Below, one piece after another: positions 34,978 to 47,072 of a stretch of DNA of 64,000 nucleotides. Made by a program: the position numbers and the translations under genes. Source of the DNA: Solanum dulcamara (Eukaryota > Streptophyta > Magnoliopsida > Solanales > Solanaceae). Each line of letters opens with the position of its first letter. Position 1 is the first letter of the stretch. The stretch spans positions 48,278,293-48,342,292 of the forward strand of contig NC_077238.1 in the NCBI RefSeq assembly GCF_947179165.1, given 5' to 3'. The notes under the pieces were generated by a model. The model was not told the origin of the DNA and did not search any database. It was given only the letters and a program-made list of their open reading frames with translations.

Positions 34978-35129
34978 CATGGTTTAAGGTATCCTAGGAA
35001 GTTTAATAGGCCACATCCAATAGAGTCTTTTTCATCGGTTTGAAGCTCACCACATCTATGAATAGGAGGCTATGAGGAAATTAGTAAAACCTTTAGTTCT
35101 TTTATGACCTTATCATGTGATAGAGTTGA
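34978..35129 (+). other. Leader of G with conserved block
   Basis: Non-coding. Contains CAATAGAGTCTTTTTCATC, GAAGCTCACCACATCTATGA, ATAGGAGGCTATGAGG and ATCATGTGATAGAGTT in the same order as D, B and E. Cut at 35129 by insertion of E. The last five bases GTTGA should be one copy of E's target duplication; the other is beyond the window. Confidence 0.75.
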
Positions 35130-36150
35130 TATCACACCCCGATTCTATATCATGGAAGTGTCTGACACTCGAAAACCATTACTTATCCTAAGTGAATCAC
35201 TTGGCCTAGCTAACTCACTCAGCAGAAGGCTCAGACTCAATAAAAGAGTAACATAAAGTAGGCATTTAAAATAGTCTCATCAATCTTTAAATAATAACTT
35301 AAAGTACTGATTTATGATATAAGTCAAATATCATAACTTCAATATTAAAAGTCATAGTTTTTGTAACAGACTCTGAAAGACTCAACATGACTGCACTGTA
35401 CTAAGTCTATAAAGCCTCTACTAACTACTAAGAAGGTGTCAAGTAAAGCACGTGACTACCTCGATGAGAAAATAAAATGACATCAAACTAGTTGTAAAAG
35501 AGCTCCTCTGAATACGAAGAGGTCTCACCAAAGCTATGGAAGATAGTTCTTCAATGGTGCACTTGTTGATGATATGGGACTAATTTTTCATCCCAAAATA
35601 TATTGGGTTAACTTGGAAAAAGGTACTAAAAGATCAGGATTCCCCTCACTAAAACTGGGCAGGGAAGTTTCAAGAGAGACTATTCAAGGGGCTGTATAGC
35701 TCTTCACAGACCGTGAAGTAGCATTGAAAAATACACCCGAGGGTCATGGTTTCACGGGGAAATTCCACAACCCGTGGAGACTTCCATGGCTCATAGAGGG
35801 TTTTATGAAGCTTAGGGAAACTTAGATCCTTAAGGCTACCCTCTATGAAGCACTATATTAGTTGTATATACATTAGCGAACCTTATAGGTGCCTGTGAAA
35901 GTGGGTTTTCCGTGTCTTGGGGAGGGGGAGGTTCATGGATAAAATCAATGACTTTTGGAAGACACCAAAATCCGTGAAGGGGTCTATATACTTTCCTTTG
36001 GGAAAATTTCAATTTGTCCTCAACTCTACATGTCGTGGTTCCCACCATGATCCATGAAGCAGGCCCGTGAAAAGGCCTTGGTCAAGAACTTCAATTCTTT
36101 TGTAATCCCTTTTAGAGTTACTTTAGACTAGGAACTTAAAGGGTGATAAA
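35130..36150 (-). repeat. E 3' LTR (1,021 bp), internally deleted
   Basis: Aligns with the E 5' LTR at both ends, but about 1.17 kb (right-LTR positions ~51935-53105) is missing; the junction is near 35565-35580. Plus strand begins TATCACACCCC (TG decayed) and ends GGGTGATAAA. Contains hairpins such as CTTCAC-agacc-GTGAAG (35703-35719) and TCCAC-aaccc-GTGGA (35767-35781). Confidence 0.82.
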
Positions 36151-36300
36151 ATATCTCCATATTGGGATCATTCATCCTCAAATGATGACCAAACTAGGAG
36201 TTCATTCAAGGCACAAATACAAGGTTAGACTCAAACAATCAAACTCAAGGATAACCTCTTAACTCAAGAAGGAACTAACATTCGAGATAGGAATAAAAGT
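36151..36300 (-). other. Polypurine tract and 3' untranslated region of E
   Basis: On the minus strand GAGGATGAATGATCCCAATA followed by TGGAGATAT abuts the LTR: the same block as in C and D, with the purine run interrupted. Confidence 0.75.
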
Positions 36301-37104
36301 ATACCTTTAATGTCAATGTAAGAAGGATTAATATATGTGGGTAATTGGCTTTTATATCCTCCCTGTCTTCCCATGTAGCCTCCTCAATAAATGGGTTTCG
36401 CCTTAGAACTTTGACTGAAATGACCTCTTTGGTTCTTAATTTACGAACTTGATGATCAAGAATCTAGACAGGAATCTCCTCATAAGACAAGATCTCTTTC
36501 ACCCTTATGTTTTATGTCATAACAATGAATGAAGGATCTCCCACATACTTCTTAAGAATAGAGATATGGACCACTAAGAGCATGACATCTAACTCTATTG
36601 GAAGTTCTAACTCATACGCAACATTACCAACTCTCTTTATGATTTGATAAAGACCAATGTAATGCGGACTCAACTTCCCTTTCTTATCAAACCTCATAAC
36701 TTCCTTCATGGGGAAACTTTCAAATACACCCAATTGTTTACCTCAAACCCCAAGTCCTTCTCGTAACATCAATGTAGGATTTATGATGACTTTGTACAGT
36801 CTTCAACCTTTCTTGGATGATCCTTACTTTCTCTATGACATGATAAACTAAGTCTATCCCTATCAACTCAGCTTTACCAAAATCAAACCATCTAATTGGC
36901 AATCTACATCTCCTCCCATAAAGAGACTCATATTGAGCCATTTGAATGCTCAAATAAAAGCTGTTATTGTAGGAAACCTAAATAAGAGGCAAGTGGTCAT
37001 CCCAATTACCTTTAAAATAAATAGCATATGAGATAAACATATCCTTAAGAGTCTAAATAGTACGCTCTACATTACCATCTATTTGTGGGTTGAAGGTGGT
37101 GCTA
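36300..37104 (-). pseudogene. Integrase C-terminal part and chromodomain-like tail of E
   Basis: Minus strand. After STTFNPQIDGN at the D junction, 36953-36738 reads MAQYESLYGRRCRLPIRWFD and 36733-36512 reads MKEVMRFDKKGKLSPHYIGL, VAYELELPIEL and ILKKYVGDPS. The last part (36500-36320) carries KLRTKEVISVKVLRRN and EEATWEDRED. Stops and frameshifts separate the pieces. The coding sequence continues upstream at 48353-48480. Confidence 0.85.
37100..37104. repeat. Target-site duplication of D, left copy (TGCTA)
   Basis: Repeated exactly at 48348-48352; joining the two restores continuity of E integrase. Confidence 0.95.
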
Positions 37105-39216
37105 TGTAACATCCCCCCAAAATAAAAAAAAATGCTCACAAAAAGTTCATAAGTGCCTTAAGAATGCCTTGAAAATAGGTCGCTCATGTAACACACTATC
37201 CTTAATATCTTTAGAAAATCCGAGTTTGGAATATTGATCAGGGGTCAAAACCTATTGAAAAATGGTCTCGGTGAATTTTCAGGACCCGTAGAACGGAAGA
37301 AGGATTTTTCGAAGAATCCACAAAATAGTGTGGTCCGCGACAAGACCGCATCACGGATCTGGGGATAGTTTTTTGGCTGAGTGGTTTGCGACAGGACCGT
37401 GTCGCGGACCTAGGAAGGTTTCCTGGCCGAATTTAGTTTTTTTAAGAGCGTTTTAGACTTTTTCCAAATTATTAGTTAATGAACCTAGACAGTTTTAGGA
37501 CCTAATTCAACTCTATAAATTAACCTAAACTTTTAATTCTATTCATTCTTCTATAATTCATCTATCAAATATTTTTCTCTCTACAAAAAGGCTCTCAAGG
37601 GTTTCTATTGAAGACTTCAAGCAAATTCACTCAATTTCTTCATTAAAATTCTCAAGTTCTTCCAAATTAATTGGTGTTAAAACTTAAGATATGTGGCTAT
37701 TGATTCATGGATCCTTTCATCCATGAAGCCCAATTAATTTCTCAAGGTTTTCTATCAAATTAAAGTATGACACTTTATGAGTTTTGTGATCTCTATTCCA
37801 ATTACATGAATTTTGATTGAAGGTATGATCACGAATCTATTTTGATATTAATCTATGGTTATTGAATTAAATTGAAGAGTTTTTTTATAAACTCTCCTAA
37901 TTTGATTTCTAGGGTTTCTGATGTAAATTATGAATATTTTGATTTATCCTTCTAAAGGATATTATCTCTATGAATTATATATGGGTTGATATAAAATTTA
38001 TGATCATGAATATCTTCAAGTTAATTTCATAATTTTCAAGTAAATTGATCATGCATTCATGTCAAACTCTAATTTCAAGTCCAAGCTATGTTCATGAATT
38101 TTTAAAGTGTGAATTATGACTGTATTTTCATTATGATCATGAATTATAAGTATGTTTCAAATTATAGTTTTCATGCAATTTATGAAGTAAGGCAACCTAA
38201 GGCCTAACGATATGAATTGTGCAAAAATAATTGTAATGATGAAAGAACAATTCTCACATTACAAGTATGTTATGAAAATGAGCTACTCTATGATTTCAAG
38301 CTTACGATCATGACTATGATATATAAAATTATTATCGTATGTTATGTATGTATTCCGTGGGATTTGACTTAGTATCGAATGTAGACTTGAGGGGGGGTAT
38401 CGAAACAAGGAATCCTTATATAAAGTCTCTTATCTTATAACTACGTGCCACTATAGGATTGCCTATATATACTAGCTAGTGGTTAGCCCATGTTCATGAT
38501 TAGAAGTCTACCTTGGTAAAGTAGCCTCCCTCTTCTCGATGTGGGGATCATCGGATTCCATGTTATAGCTCTCATGGTCTTATTGTCAGTTATGGTTCTT
38601 ATCCCACATATGTATGCTCTCTCAAGTATGTTATGATTTCTAATTTATGTTTTTAAATGCTTTGGTCAATATGATTTTCTCATGACTTTACGTATTCCAA
38701 CTTATTATGTGTTTTACTTGACCTTTGTATTCCATAATTTACGTTGCATGTCACGCCCTCATACTTAGTACATTCCAACATGCTAATGCATACTTTTTGC
38801 CTACATTGTCTCATATTATAGGGGTTGAGGTTGAAGATCCTTATCATCTAGGTAACTAGTAGGCGTTCTTATCCTAAGGTGTTGTAGTGAGTCCTCATTG
38901 ATCGGGGACTAGTTCAAGTTACTTAATATTTCCTTTTCAAAAGACCTTTGTTTGCGTTGTATGTTGAGGGTGAGCTAAGGATATATCTTAGCCCCCATCC
39001 TTACTCATGTTTAGAGGCATCTCATTGGACATATGTTTGAGTCTATGTTATCATAAGATATTTGCATATTTTTGTTCATGTTTTAGACTCTCTTATGATG
39101 TTTGTTCTTTTATATTTCACCTTATGTATGCTTATGATATGTACAAGAGGCTTTGTTGGATCCCTTCGAGGTTTTTATCTCCTTGTTACAACTAGGGTCT
39201 AGGTTGGGTCATGATA
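37105..39216 (+). repeat. D 5' LTR (2,112 bp)
   Basis: Begins TGTAACATCCCCCC and ends GGTTGGGTCATGATA (final CA decayed to TA). U3 has two GC-rich hairpins (37334-37357, 37384-37409). R/U5 shares landmarks with the L, C and G LTRs. Non-coding. The short frame 39007-39195 also occurs at 48114-48326 because the two LTRs are copies. Confidence 0.92.
37334..37409 (+). promoter_or_regulatory. Pair of GC-rich hairpins in D U3
   Basis: TCCGCGA...TCACGGA (37334-37357) and GTTTGCGAC...GTCGCGGAC (37384-37409) are near-perfect inverted repeats in otherwise AT-rich U3. The 3' LTR keeps one at 44465-44490 with arms GTCCGCGAC and GTTGCGGAC. They may be binding sites or RNA hairpins; only the symmetry is seen. 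Confidence 0.55.
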
Positions 39217-39219
39217 AAC

Positions 39220-39234
39220 TTGGTATCAAAGCAC
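39220..39234 (+). other. Primer-binding site of D
   Basis: TTGGTATCAAAGCAC, differing by one base from the initiator tRNA-Met site, three bases after the LTR. Confidence 0.92.
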
Positions 39235-39430
39235 AAGATTTTCCAAGTATCCTAGGGTGTCCAATATGCCGCATCAAGTAGAGTCTTATTTGTGGGTGTG
39301 AAGCGCACCACTCTTATGAGTAGGAGGCTATGAGGTATTTTAGGAATTCTCACCTCTTTCATAATCCATATCGTGCTATAGAGTTTACGTTAAGACTTCT
39401 TTTTCCTAATAGTCTTTCTTTGTGATTTTT
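39235..39430 (+). other. Leader of D with conserved block
   Basis: Contains AAGTATCCTAGGGTGTCC, CAAGTAGAGTCTTATTTG, GTGAAGCGCACCACTCTTAT, GAGTAGGAGGCTATGAGG, TTTTAGGAATTC and ATCGTGCTATAGAGTT. The ordered motifs recur in G, B, E and partly F. Confidence 0.75.
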
Positions 39431-40545
39431 AGAAAAATTACTCCAAGAATACCACCATTTCCAAGGGGAGAGAATATTAATAAAGCCCAAGCTCCCCTGA
39501 CTTCTCAAGAAAATAGTCCTCTACCAGACCAAGTGACTAATGCGGAGTTCCAAACTGCTATAACTATGCTAGTTAGAGTATGACCAACCAAGGTGTTGTG
39601 GATCCTCCTAATGTTCCTACTCCAGCCTCAAGGGTAAGGGACTTTGCACGAATGAATCCTCTAGAGTTTTATGGCTCAAAGGTTGATGAGGATCGTCAAG
39701 AGTTCATTGATAAGGTCTATAAGATAGTGAGTATTATAGGGGTGACTTCAGAAGAAAAAGTGGAGTTGGCATCTTACCAACTCAAAGGTGTTGCTCAACT
39801 ATGGTACACTCAATGAAATTCGAAGAGGGTGGATGAAGGTCATATCGAATGGGAAGCTTTTAAACATTCTTTCCTTGATCACTTTTTCCCTCTTGAGTTA
39901 AGGGAGGCTAAAATGTTGGAGTTCATAAATCTTTAAAAAGGCAATATGGGGATGAGGGACTATTCCCTCAAGTTTACTAAGCTATCTAAGTATGCTCCTT
40001 CCATAGTTGCTGATCCACATGCCCGAATGAGTAAATTCATATCAGGGGTATCCGACTTGGTTGCTAAGGAATATCGCACCGCTATGCTTGTTAAGGAGAT
40101 GGACATATCTCGGCTTTCAACTTTTGTCGAATAAATCAAAAGAGAAAAGCTCAAAGAAATAAGGATGAGGGATTCTAAGAGGGCCCAGTATAAAGGTAGG
40201 TTCTCCAATACTAGGACCGTTGGTAGCAGTGGATGCTCTCATCAAGGTCAAAGCTCAAGAAGAAGTTTGCTAAGGATAAGGTGCCATACCCTAAAGATCA
40301 AGGTAAAGGATGTGCAAATGCTAGTAACCCTTCTATTCCAAGGTGTGCAAAGTATGGAAAGCGTCACAGAGAAAGATGCTTAATGGGAACGGATGCTTGC
40401 TATGGATGTGGAAAGATGTGCCATAAGCAATCTGAGTCCCTTCTTGTAGCCAACAAGGGTGGAGATGGTCTTCTTATAGGAGGTCAAGTGCAACAAGGCG
40501 TCCAAGCTCAACCTAAGGGTGGCCAACGTAACAACTAATTCTATG
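39431..40545 (+). pseudogene. Gag of D
   Basis: The N-terminal part (39431-39580) is in a different frame from the open stretch starting at 39580, so a frameshift lies near 39570. Capsid core: RVRDFARMNPLEFYGSKVDE, SYQLKGVAQLWYTQ, then a TGA at 39814-39816 where tryptophan is usual; KGNMGMRDYSLKFTKLSKYA continues at 39946. Two zinc knuckles at about 40342-40435 are both damaged: CAKYGKRHRERC (second cysteine is tyrosine) and CYGCGKMCHKQSES (last cysteine is serine). Gag of C is closely similar. Confidence 0.88.
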
Positions 40546-40990
40546 CTCTTCATGCTAGGGAAGAGGTTGATGAGTCCCCCGATGTGGTCATGGGTATATT
40601 ACAAGTTTTTAACTTTTATGTATATGCATTGCTTGATCCAAGTGCCAATTTGTATTTTGTTACTCCTTATATTGCTATGAGGAGTGATGTGTGCCCTGAA
40701 GTGTTAATAGAACCTTTCTCAGTTTATACTCCTATTAGTGGTTTGGTATTAGCTAAGATAGCTTGTAAAAATTGTCCCATATGGGTCTTGTACAAAGTTA
40801 TTCCATGTGACCTTGTTGAACTTGATATGACTGATTTTGACATCATTCTTGGTATGGATTGATTACATCTCGCTTACGCATCTATATGTTGTAGAACTCG
40901 TGTGGTTAAGTTTCACTTCCCTAATGAGCCTATTCTTGATCGGAAGGGAAATGATTCAGTGGTTAAGGGACGATTCATCTCATGTATTAA
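40546..40990 (+). pseudogene. Protease of D
   Basis: Open frame 40584-40862 plus continuation to about 40990. The active-site segment reads YALLDPSANLYFVTPYIA; the aspartate is kept but the following glycine is serine and the S/T is altered, so activity is doubtful. The conserved DFDIILGMDW box is followed at once by a TGA. The retropepsin would cut the Gag-Pol polyprotein. Confidence 0.85.
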
Positions 40991-41000
40991 GGCCTGAAAA

Positions 41001-42008
41001 ATGATTTCCAAAGGGTGCACTTATCATATGGTGCGAGTTAGGGATATTGATTCCAAAACTCCTACTCTTGAGTCGGTCCCTATAGTTAATGACTTTTTTG
41101 ACATGTTTCCTGGTGATTTGCCTTGCATTCCTCCCGAAAGGGAGATTGACTTTAGCATAGCTCTCCTTCTCGATACCCAACCTATATCTATTCCTGCTTA
41201 TCATATAGCTCTGGCAGAAATTAAGGAGTTGAAAGAACAATTGAAGGATTTGTTAGATAAGGGTTTTATAAGACCAAATATTTCACCTTGGGGTACTCCC
41301 ATGTTGTTTGTTAGAAAGAAAGATGGGTCACTCCGAATGTGAATGGACTACTAGCAATTGAATAAGGTCACCATAAAGAAAAAATATCCAATCCTAAGAA
41401 TAGATGACTTGTTTGATCAATTACAAGGAGCAAGCTATTTTTCTAAGATTGACCTCCAATCCAGTTATCATCAATTAAGGGTAAGGGAATGTGATATTCC
41501 TAAGACGGCCTTTCGGACAAGGTATGGTTATTTTGAATTTGTAGTAATGTCATTTAGGTTGTCAAATTCTCCCGCTATATTCATGGATATGATGAATCAG
41601 ATTTTCAAACCATATTTGGATATGTTTGTAGTGGTGTTTATTGATGATATCTTGATTTACAATCGAAATGAGAAAGATCATATGGGTCACTTGAGGATTA
41701 TGTTGCAAACATTGACGGAAAAGGAACTATTTGCTAAATTTAGTAGGTGCGAATTTTGGCTAAGAGAGGTTGCATTTCTTGGCCATGTGGTGTCCGATGA
41801 TGGGATTAAAGTAGATCCAAAGAAAATGGAGGCGGTTAAAAATTGGCCTACACCATTATCTCCTTCACACATTAGAAGGTTTTTGGGCTTAGCTAGATAC
41901 TATAGAAGGTTTGTTGAAGGGTTATCATCTATTGCTTTACCTTTAACTAAGTTGACACAAAAGAAGGCAAAATTCCAATGGTCGGAAGAATGTGAGAAAA
42001 GTTTCTAA
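41001..42008 (+). pseudogene. Reverse transcriptase of D
   Basis: Best preserved RT here. Linker [19 protein letters not shown], then [20 protein letters not shown]. Two stops (41341-41343, 41353-41355) lie inside the conserved MCIDYRQL segment. From 41358 a 216-residue open stretch carries [30 protein letters not shown] and the intact catalytic box [13 protein letters not shown], followed by thumb and the [15 protein letters not shown] and [13 protein letters not shown] connection motifs. It ends at a stop at 42006-42008. Only nonsense changes, no frameshift, interrupt RT. Confidence 0.92.
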
Positions 42009-42590
42009 ATATTAAAAGATTGTCTTACGTCAACTCCTATTTTGACATTGCCCGAAGGTTCAAATCGGTTTGTTGTTTATTGTTATGCTTTACGTATTGG
42101 TTTGGATTGTGTCTTGATGCAACATGGTAAGTTTATAGCCTATTCCTCTAGGAAACTTAAAGTAAATAAAAGAAACTATCCAACCCATGATCTTGAACTT
42201 GCGGCAGTTGTGTTTGCACTGAAAATTTGGCGTCACTATCTTTATGAAGTGCTTGTTTATGTGTTTACCGACTACAAAATCTTGCAATATGTGTTTAGTC
42301 AAAATGATTTAAACCTTAGGCAAAGGAGGTGGCTTGAACTCCTAAAATATTATGACTTGAGTGTATTCTACCAACCGAGTAAGGCAAATATTGTAGCCGA
42401 TGCTCTTAGTCGGTTATCTATATGTAGTATCGCACGTGTTGAGGAAGATAAAAGGGAATTGGTCAAAGAGGTCCATAGATTGGCATATTTATGTGTGCCT
42501 TTTGTTGATTCTAATGATGCAGGCATTCTTATACATAAGGTTTCAAAATCGTCGCTTGGCAGAAGTCAAGGCCAAGCAAGACAATGATCC
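42009..42590 (+). pseudogene. RNase H of D
   Basis: Open frame 42042-42587. The first catalytic motif reads [13 protein letters not shown], where aspartate is usual after YC, so one acidic residue is lost. The others are kept: [33 protein letters not shown] and [12 protein letters not shown] frameshift near 42560-42590 moves coding into the frame of 42400-42861. Confidence 0.9.
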
Positions 42591-43548
42591 AACTTTGGTC
42601 GAATTGAAGAAGTCGGTTGCCGAAAAGTTCGTTGAGACTTTCTCCATAGGAGAATATGGGGTAGTATGTTACCAAGGTCAATTTTTTGTTCCAAATATTA
42701 ATGGAATAAGAGAGTTGATATTGAATGAGGCCCATAGTTCTCAGTATTCAATTCATCCGGGATCCACCAAGATATATCATGACTTGAGGGAAGTGTATTG
42801 GTGGAATGGCATGAAGAAGGAAATAGCGGAGTTCATGGCTAAGTGTCCTTATTGTCAATAGGTGAAAGTTGAACATTAAAGGACGAGAGGTCTAGCTCAA
42901 GAAATAGAGATTCCTATACGGAAGTGGGAAGATGTGAATATTGACTTTGTCATGGGTTTGCCTCATACTAGAAGACAATATGATTCTATTTGGATCATTG
43001 TGGACTAAATCAGCGCATTTTCTATCGGTAAAAACTCCTTATGGTGCCGAAAACTATGCTAAGTTGTACATTGATAAACTTGTGAAATTTTATGGTATTC
43101 TTTTGTCAATTATATCAGATAGAGGTACTCAATTTAGTTCACCTTTTTAGAAGTCATTTCAGAAAGGTCTTGGCACTAAAGTCAAACTAGGTACCACTTT
43201 TCATCCTAAAACTGATGGGCAAGCCGAGAGAACAATTCAAACCTTGGAGGATATGTTAAGGGCATGTGTGATTGACTTTAGAGGAAGTTGGATGACAATT
43301 TTCCATTGATTGATTTCGCTTATAATAATAGTTATCACTCTAGCATCCAAATGGCTCCTTTTGAAGCCTTGTACGAAAGGGGATGTAGGTCTCCGTTGGG
43401 GTGGTTTGAAGTTGGTAAGATGGCATTGATTGGTCCAAATTTGGTAATTGATGCAATGGAGAAAGTAAGGCTCATAAAAGAAAGATTAAAAATGGCTCAA
43501 AGTCATCAAAAATCATATTCGGACACTAGGAAGAGAGAGATTAATTGA
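42560..43548 (+). pseudogene. Integrase of D
   Basis: Zinc finger intact: HSSQYSIHPGSTKIYHDLRE ... FMAKCPYCQ (42733-42861), then TAG. Core: VNIDFVMGLPHTR (first aspartate), LSIISDRGTQFSSPF (second aspartate, 43105-43150) and KTDGQAERTIQTLEDMLRAC (catalytic glutamate, 43210-43265); all three acidic residues survive, but there are frameshifts near 43000 and 43290 and stops at 42859 and 43148. The C-terminal part (43288-43548) has YNNSYHSSIQMAPFEALYER. Confidence 0.9.
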
Positions 43549-43549
43549 T

Positions 43550-43981
43550 GTGGATGACATGGTGTATTTGAAGATTTCACCTATAAAAGTGGTAATATGG
43601 TTTCGTAAGAAAGAGAAGTTGAGCCTTAGATATATAGGACTGTATAGGATATTGAAGCTCATTAGCAAGGTAGCATATGAGTTAGACTTGCCACTTGAGT
43701 TGTCTTCGGTTCATGCGATATTTTATGTGTTAGTGTTGAGGAAGTTTGTGGGTGATCCAAATTCTATTTTGCCAGTGGAGAATGTGATTATTGAAGAGAA
43801 TTTGATTTATGAGGAGGTCCCTATTGAGATTTTATACTACCAAGTGAAGAGGCTGAGAAATAAAGACGTTGCATATGTCAAAGTGTTGTGGAGGAATCAA
43901 CAAGTAGAGAGTGCTACCTGGGAAGCGGAATCGGACTTGATGAAGCGATATCCCTATCTCTTTCCTTTCACTCAATCCTAA
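43550..43981 (+). pseudogene. Integrase C-terminal/chromodomain-like tail of D
   Basis: Open for 143 codons: RKKEKLSLRYIGLYRILKLI, VAYELDLPLEL, VLVLRKFVGDPNSILP, KRLRNKDVAYVKVLWRNQQV and the end ESATWEAESDLMKRYPYLFP. Natural stop. Same domain as in C and F. Confidence 0.9.
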
Positions 43982-44236
43982 AGGTACTAAGTTGCTCATG
44001 ATCAAATTGATTAAACTCCTATGCTTTAGTTCCATATTTCATTCATATGCATGCATGATTCATGAAAATGATTTCTCTCACGGACTATGTTTTACTTTAA
44101 GCATGAAGGTTACACGTTCTATGTATTTTTTTCAAAGTGTCCTCATGTCCATGTTGGGTTTCTAAATCTTCTTTCCATGTCTTTTCTGTATTAGTTGAAT
44201 CTCATTTGAGGACGAATGTTCCCAAGGGGGAGATAT
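43982..44236 (+). other. 3' untranslated region and polypurine tract of D
   Basis: Non-coding; ends GAGGACGAATGTTCCCAAGG followed by GGGAGATAT. Nearly identical to the C block. Confidence 0.85.
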
Positions 44237-45003
44237 TGTAACATCCCTCAAAAATAAAAATAAAAATGCTCACAAAATGCTCATAAGTACCTTAAGAATG
44301 TCTTGAAAATAGGCTGTTCATGTAACACATTATCCTTAATCTTTTTGAAAATTCAAGTTTAGAATATTGATCACGGGGTCAAAACCTTTGAAAAATGGTC
44401 TCGGTAGATTTTTAGGACCCCTAGAATAGAAGAAGGATTTTTGAAGAATCCACAAAATAGTGTAGTCCGCGACAAGCCCGCGTTGCGGACCTGGGGACAG
44501 TTTTTCGGCCGAGTGGTCTGCCACAAATTATTAGTTAACTAACCTAGACATTTTTAGGACCTAATTCAACTCTACAAACTAACCTAAACTTCTAATTCTA
44601 TTCATTCTTCTATAATTCATCTATCAAATATTTTTCTCTCTACAAAAAGGCTTTTAAGGGTTTCCATTGAAGACTTCAAGCAAATTCACTCAATTTTTCC
44701 ATTAAAATTCTAAAGTTCTTCCAAATTAATTGGTGTTCTCACTCAATGTATGTAGTATTGATTCATGGATTCTTTCATCCATGAAGCCCAATCATTTTCT
44801 CAAGGTTTTCTATCAAATTAAAGTATGGTACTTTATGGGTTTTGTGATCTCTATTCAAATTGCATTAATTTTGATTTAAAGTATTATCACGAGTCTATTT
44901 TGATATAAATCTATGGTTATTGAATTAAATTGAAGAGTTTTTTCATAAATTCTCCTATTTTGATTTCTAGAGTTCATGATGTATATTATGAGTATTTTGA
45001 TTT
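44237..45003 (+). repeat. D 3' LTR, left part
   Basis: Begins TGTAACATCCCTCAAAA. Relative to the 5' LTR about 80 bp after the hairpin (near 44520) is deleted. Interrupted at GATTT (44999-45003) by L. Confidence 0.9.
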
Positions 45004-47072
45004 TGTAACATCCCTCAAAATTTGAAAAAAAAATAAAAATTAAAACTTATATATATATATATATATATACCCTAAGAATGACTTAGAAATAGGCCGCTCA
45101 TGTAACACATTATCTTTAATCTTTTTGGAAAATCCGAGTTTGAAATTTCGATCAGGGGGTCAAATCCTATGGATAAATGGGCTCGGTAGATTTTTAGGAC
45201 CTGTAGAACAGAAGAAAGATTTTTGAAGAAACCACAAAGCAGTGTGGTCGGCGATAGGACCGCATCGAAGACTTGGGAAGGTTTCCTGGCCGAATTTAGT
45301 TTTTTTAGGGCATTTTAGACTTTGCCCAAATTATTAGTTAATGAACCTAGATATTTTTAAGACCTAATTAAATTCTATAATTTATCTAAACCTCTAATTC
45401 TATTCATTCTTCTACAATTCATCTATCAAATATTTATCTCTGTACAATAAAGGCTCTCAAGGGTTCCATTGAAGACTTCAAGCAAATTCACTCAATTTTC
45501 CATCAAAACTCTCAAGTTTTTCCAAATTAATTGGTGTTAAAACTCAAGATATGTGGGTATTGATTCATGGATCCTTTCATCCATGAAACCCAATCAATTT
45601 CTCAAGGTTTTCTATCAAATTAAAGTAAGGTACTTTACGGGTTTTGTGATCTCTATTCCAATTGCATGAATTTTAATTGAAGGTATGATCACGAGTCTAT
45701 TTTGATATAAATCTATGGTTATTGAATTAAATTGAAGAGTTTTTTCTAAACTCTCCTAATTTGATTCTAGGGTTTCTGATGTAAATTATGAATATTTTGA
45801 TTTATACTTCTAAAGGATATTATCTCTATGAATTATATATGGGTTGATATAAAGTTTATGATTGTGCATTTTTTCAAGTAGATTTCATGATTTTCAAGTC
45901 AATTGAATATGCATTATAGTCATTCCCTAATTTCAAGATTCAAGCTATGGTCATGAAATTTCAAAGTATGAATTATGACTATGTGTTTCCATGATGTTAA
46001 TGAATTCTACGTATGTTTCAACATATGAATTTCATGCAAGTTTTGAAGTAAGGTGACTTAGGATCCTATATGGTGACCTAAGGCCTATTAATATGATTTA
46101 TGTAAAAATGATTGTAATGATGAAAGAACGATTCTCACATTACAAGTATGATATGAAAATGAGCTACTCTATGATTTTAAGCCTATGAACATGACTATGA
46201 TATATGATATTATGATCTTATGTTAGGTATGTATTCCTTGGGATTTGACTTAGCACCGAGTGGACTTGAGGTTGGGGCCCTACCAAAAGCCTTAGTAGCA
46301 GCCTCATGTCCCATAAACTACGTGCCACCGTAGTTTGCCTTGATGGCCTAACTAGTGGATCCATAAATAACACATGTTCATGATTAGGAGTTTACCTTGG
46401 CAAAGTAGCCTCCTCCTTCTCGATGTAGGTATCATCTGATTCCATGTTATTTCTTTCATTGTCTTATTGCCGGTTATGGTTCCTATCCCATATATGTATA
46501 CTTTTAAATGCTTTTATCAATATGATTTTCTCATAACTTTATGTATTCTATCTTATCATGTTATTTACTTGACCCTTGCATTTTCATGATTTAGATTGCA
46601 TGTCACTCCCTCATACTTAGTACATTCTGACGTACTAATGCATACTTTTTGCCTACATTATCTCATAATGTAGGAGTTGAGGTTGAAGATCCTAATCGTC
46701 CATGAAACTAGTAGGCGTTCTCTATACAATTGTGTTTTGGTGAGTCCTCATTGATTGGGGACTGGTTTTCAAGTTGATTACTATTTTCTTTCAATTTTTT
46801 TTTGTTTACATCGTATATTGAGGGTGAGCTAGGGACATGTCTTAGCCCCCGCCCATACTCATGTTTAGAGGCATCTAGTTGGACATATGTTTGAGTCTAT
46901 GTTGTCATAAAATATTTTTTTCAGATTTTTATTAATGGTTTAGACTCTCTTATGATGTTTCCGCTTTTATATTTTACCTTATGTATGCTTATGATATGTA
47001 CAAAAGGCTTAGTTGGAGCCTTTAGGATTTTTATCGCTGTGTTACGACTAGGCCCTAGGTCGGATCGTGACA
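45004..47072 (+). repeat. Solo LTR L (2,069 bp), D family, inside D 3' LTR
   Basis: Begins TGTAACATCCCTCAAAAT and ends GGTCGGATCGTGACA; flanked by a perfect GATTT duplication (44999-45003 and 47073-47077). It is the same family and orientation as its host LTR, so it was initially easy to miss. Contains an (AT)n run at about 45048-45069. No internal sequence attached. Confidence 0.93.
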
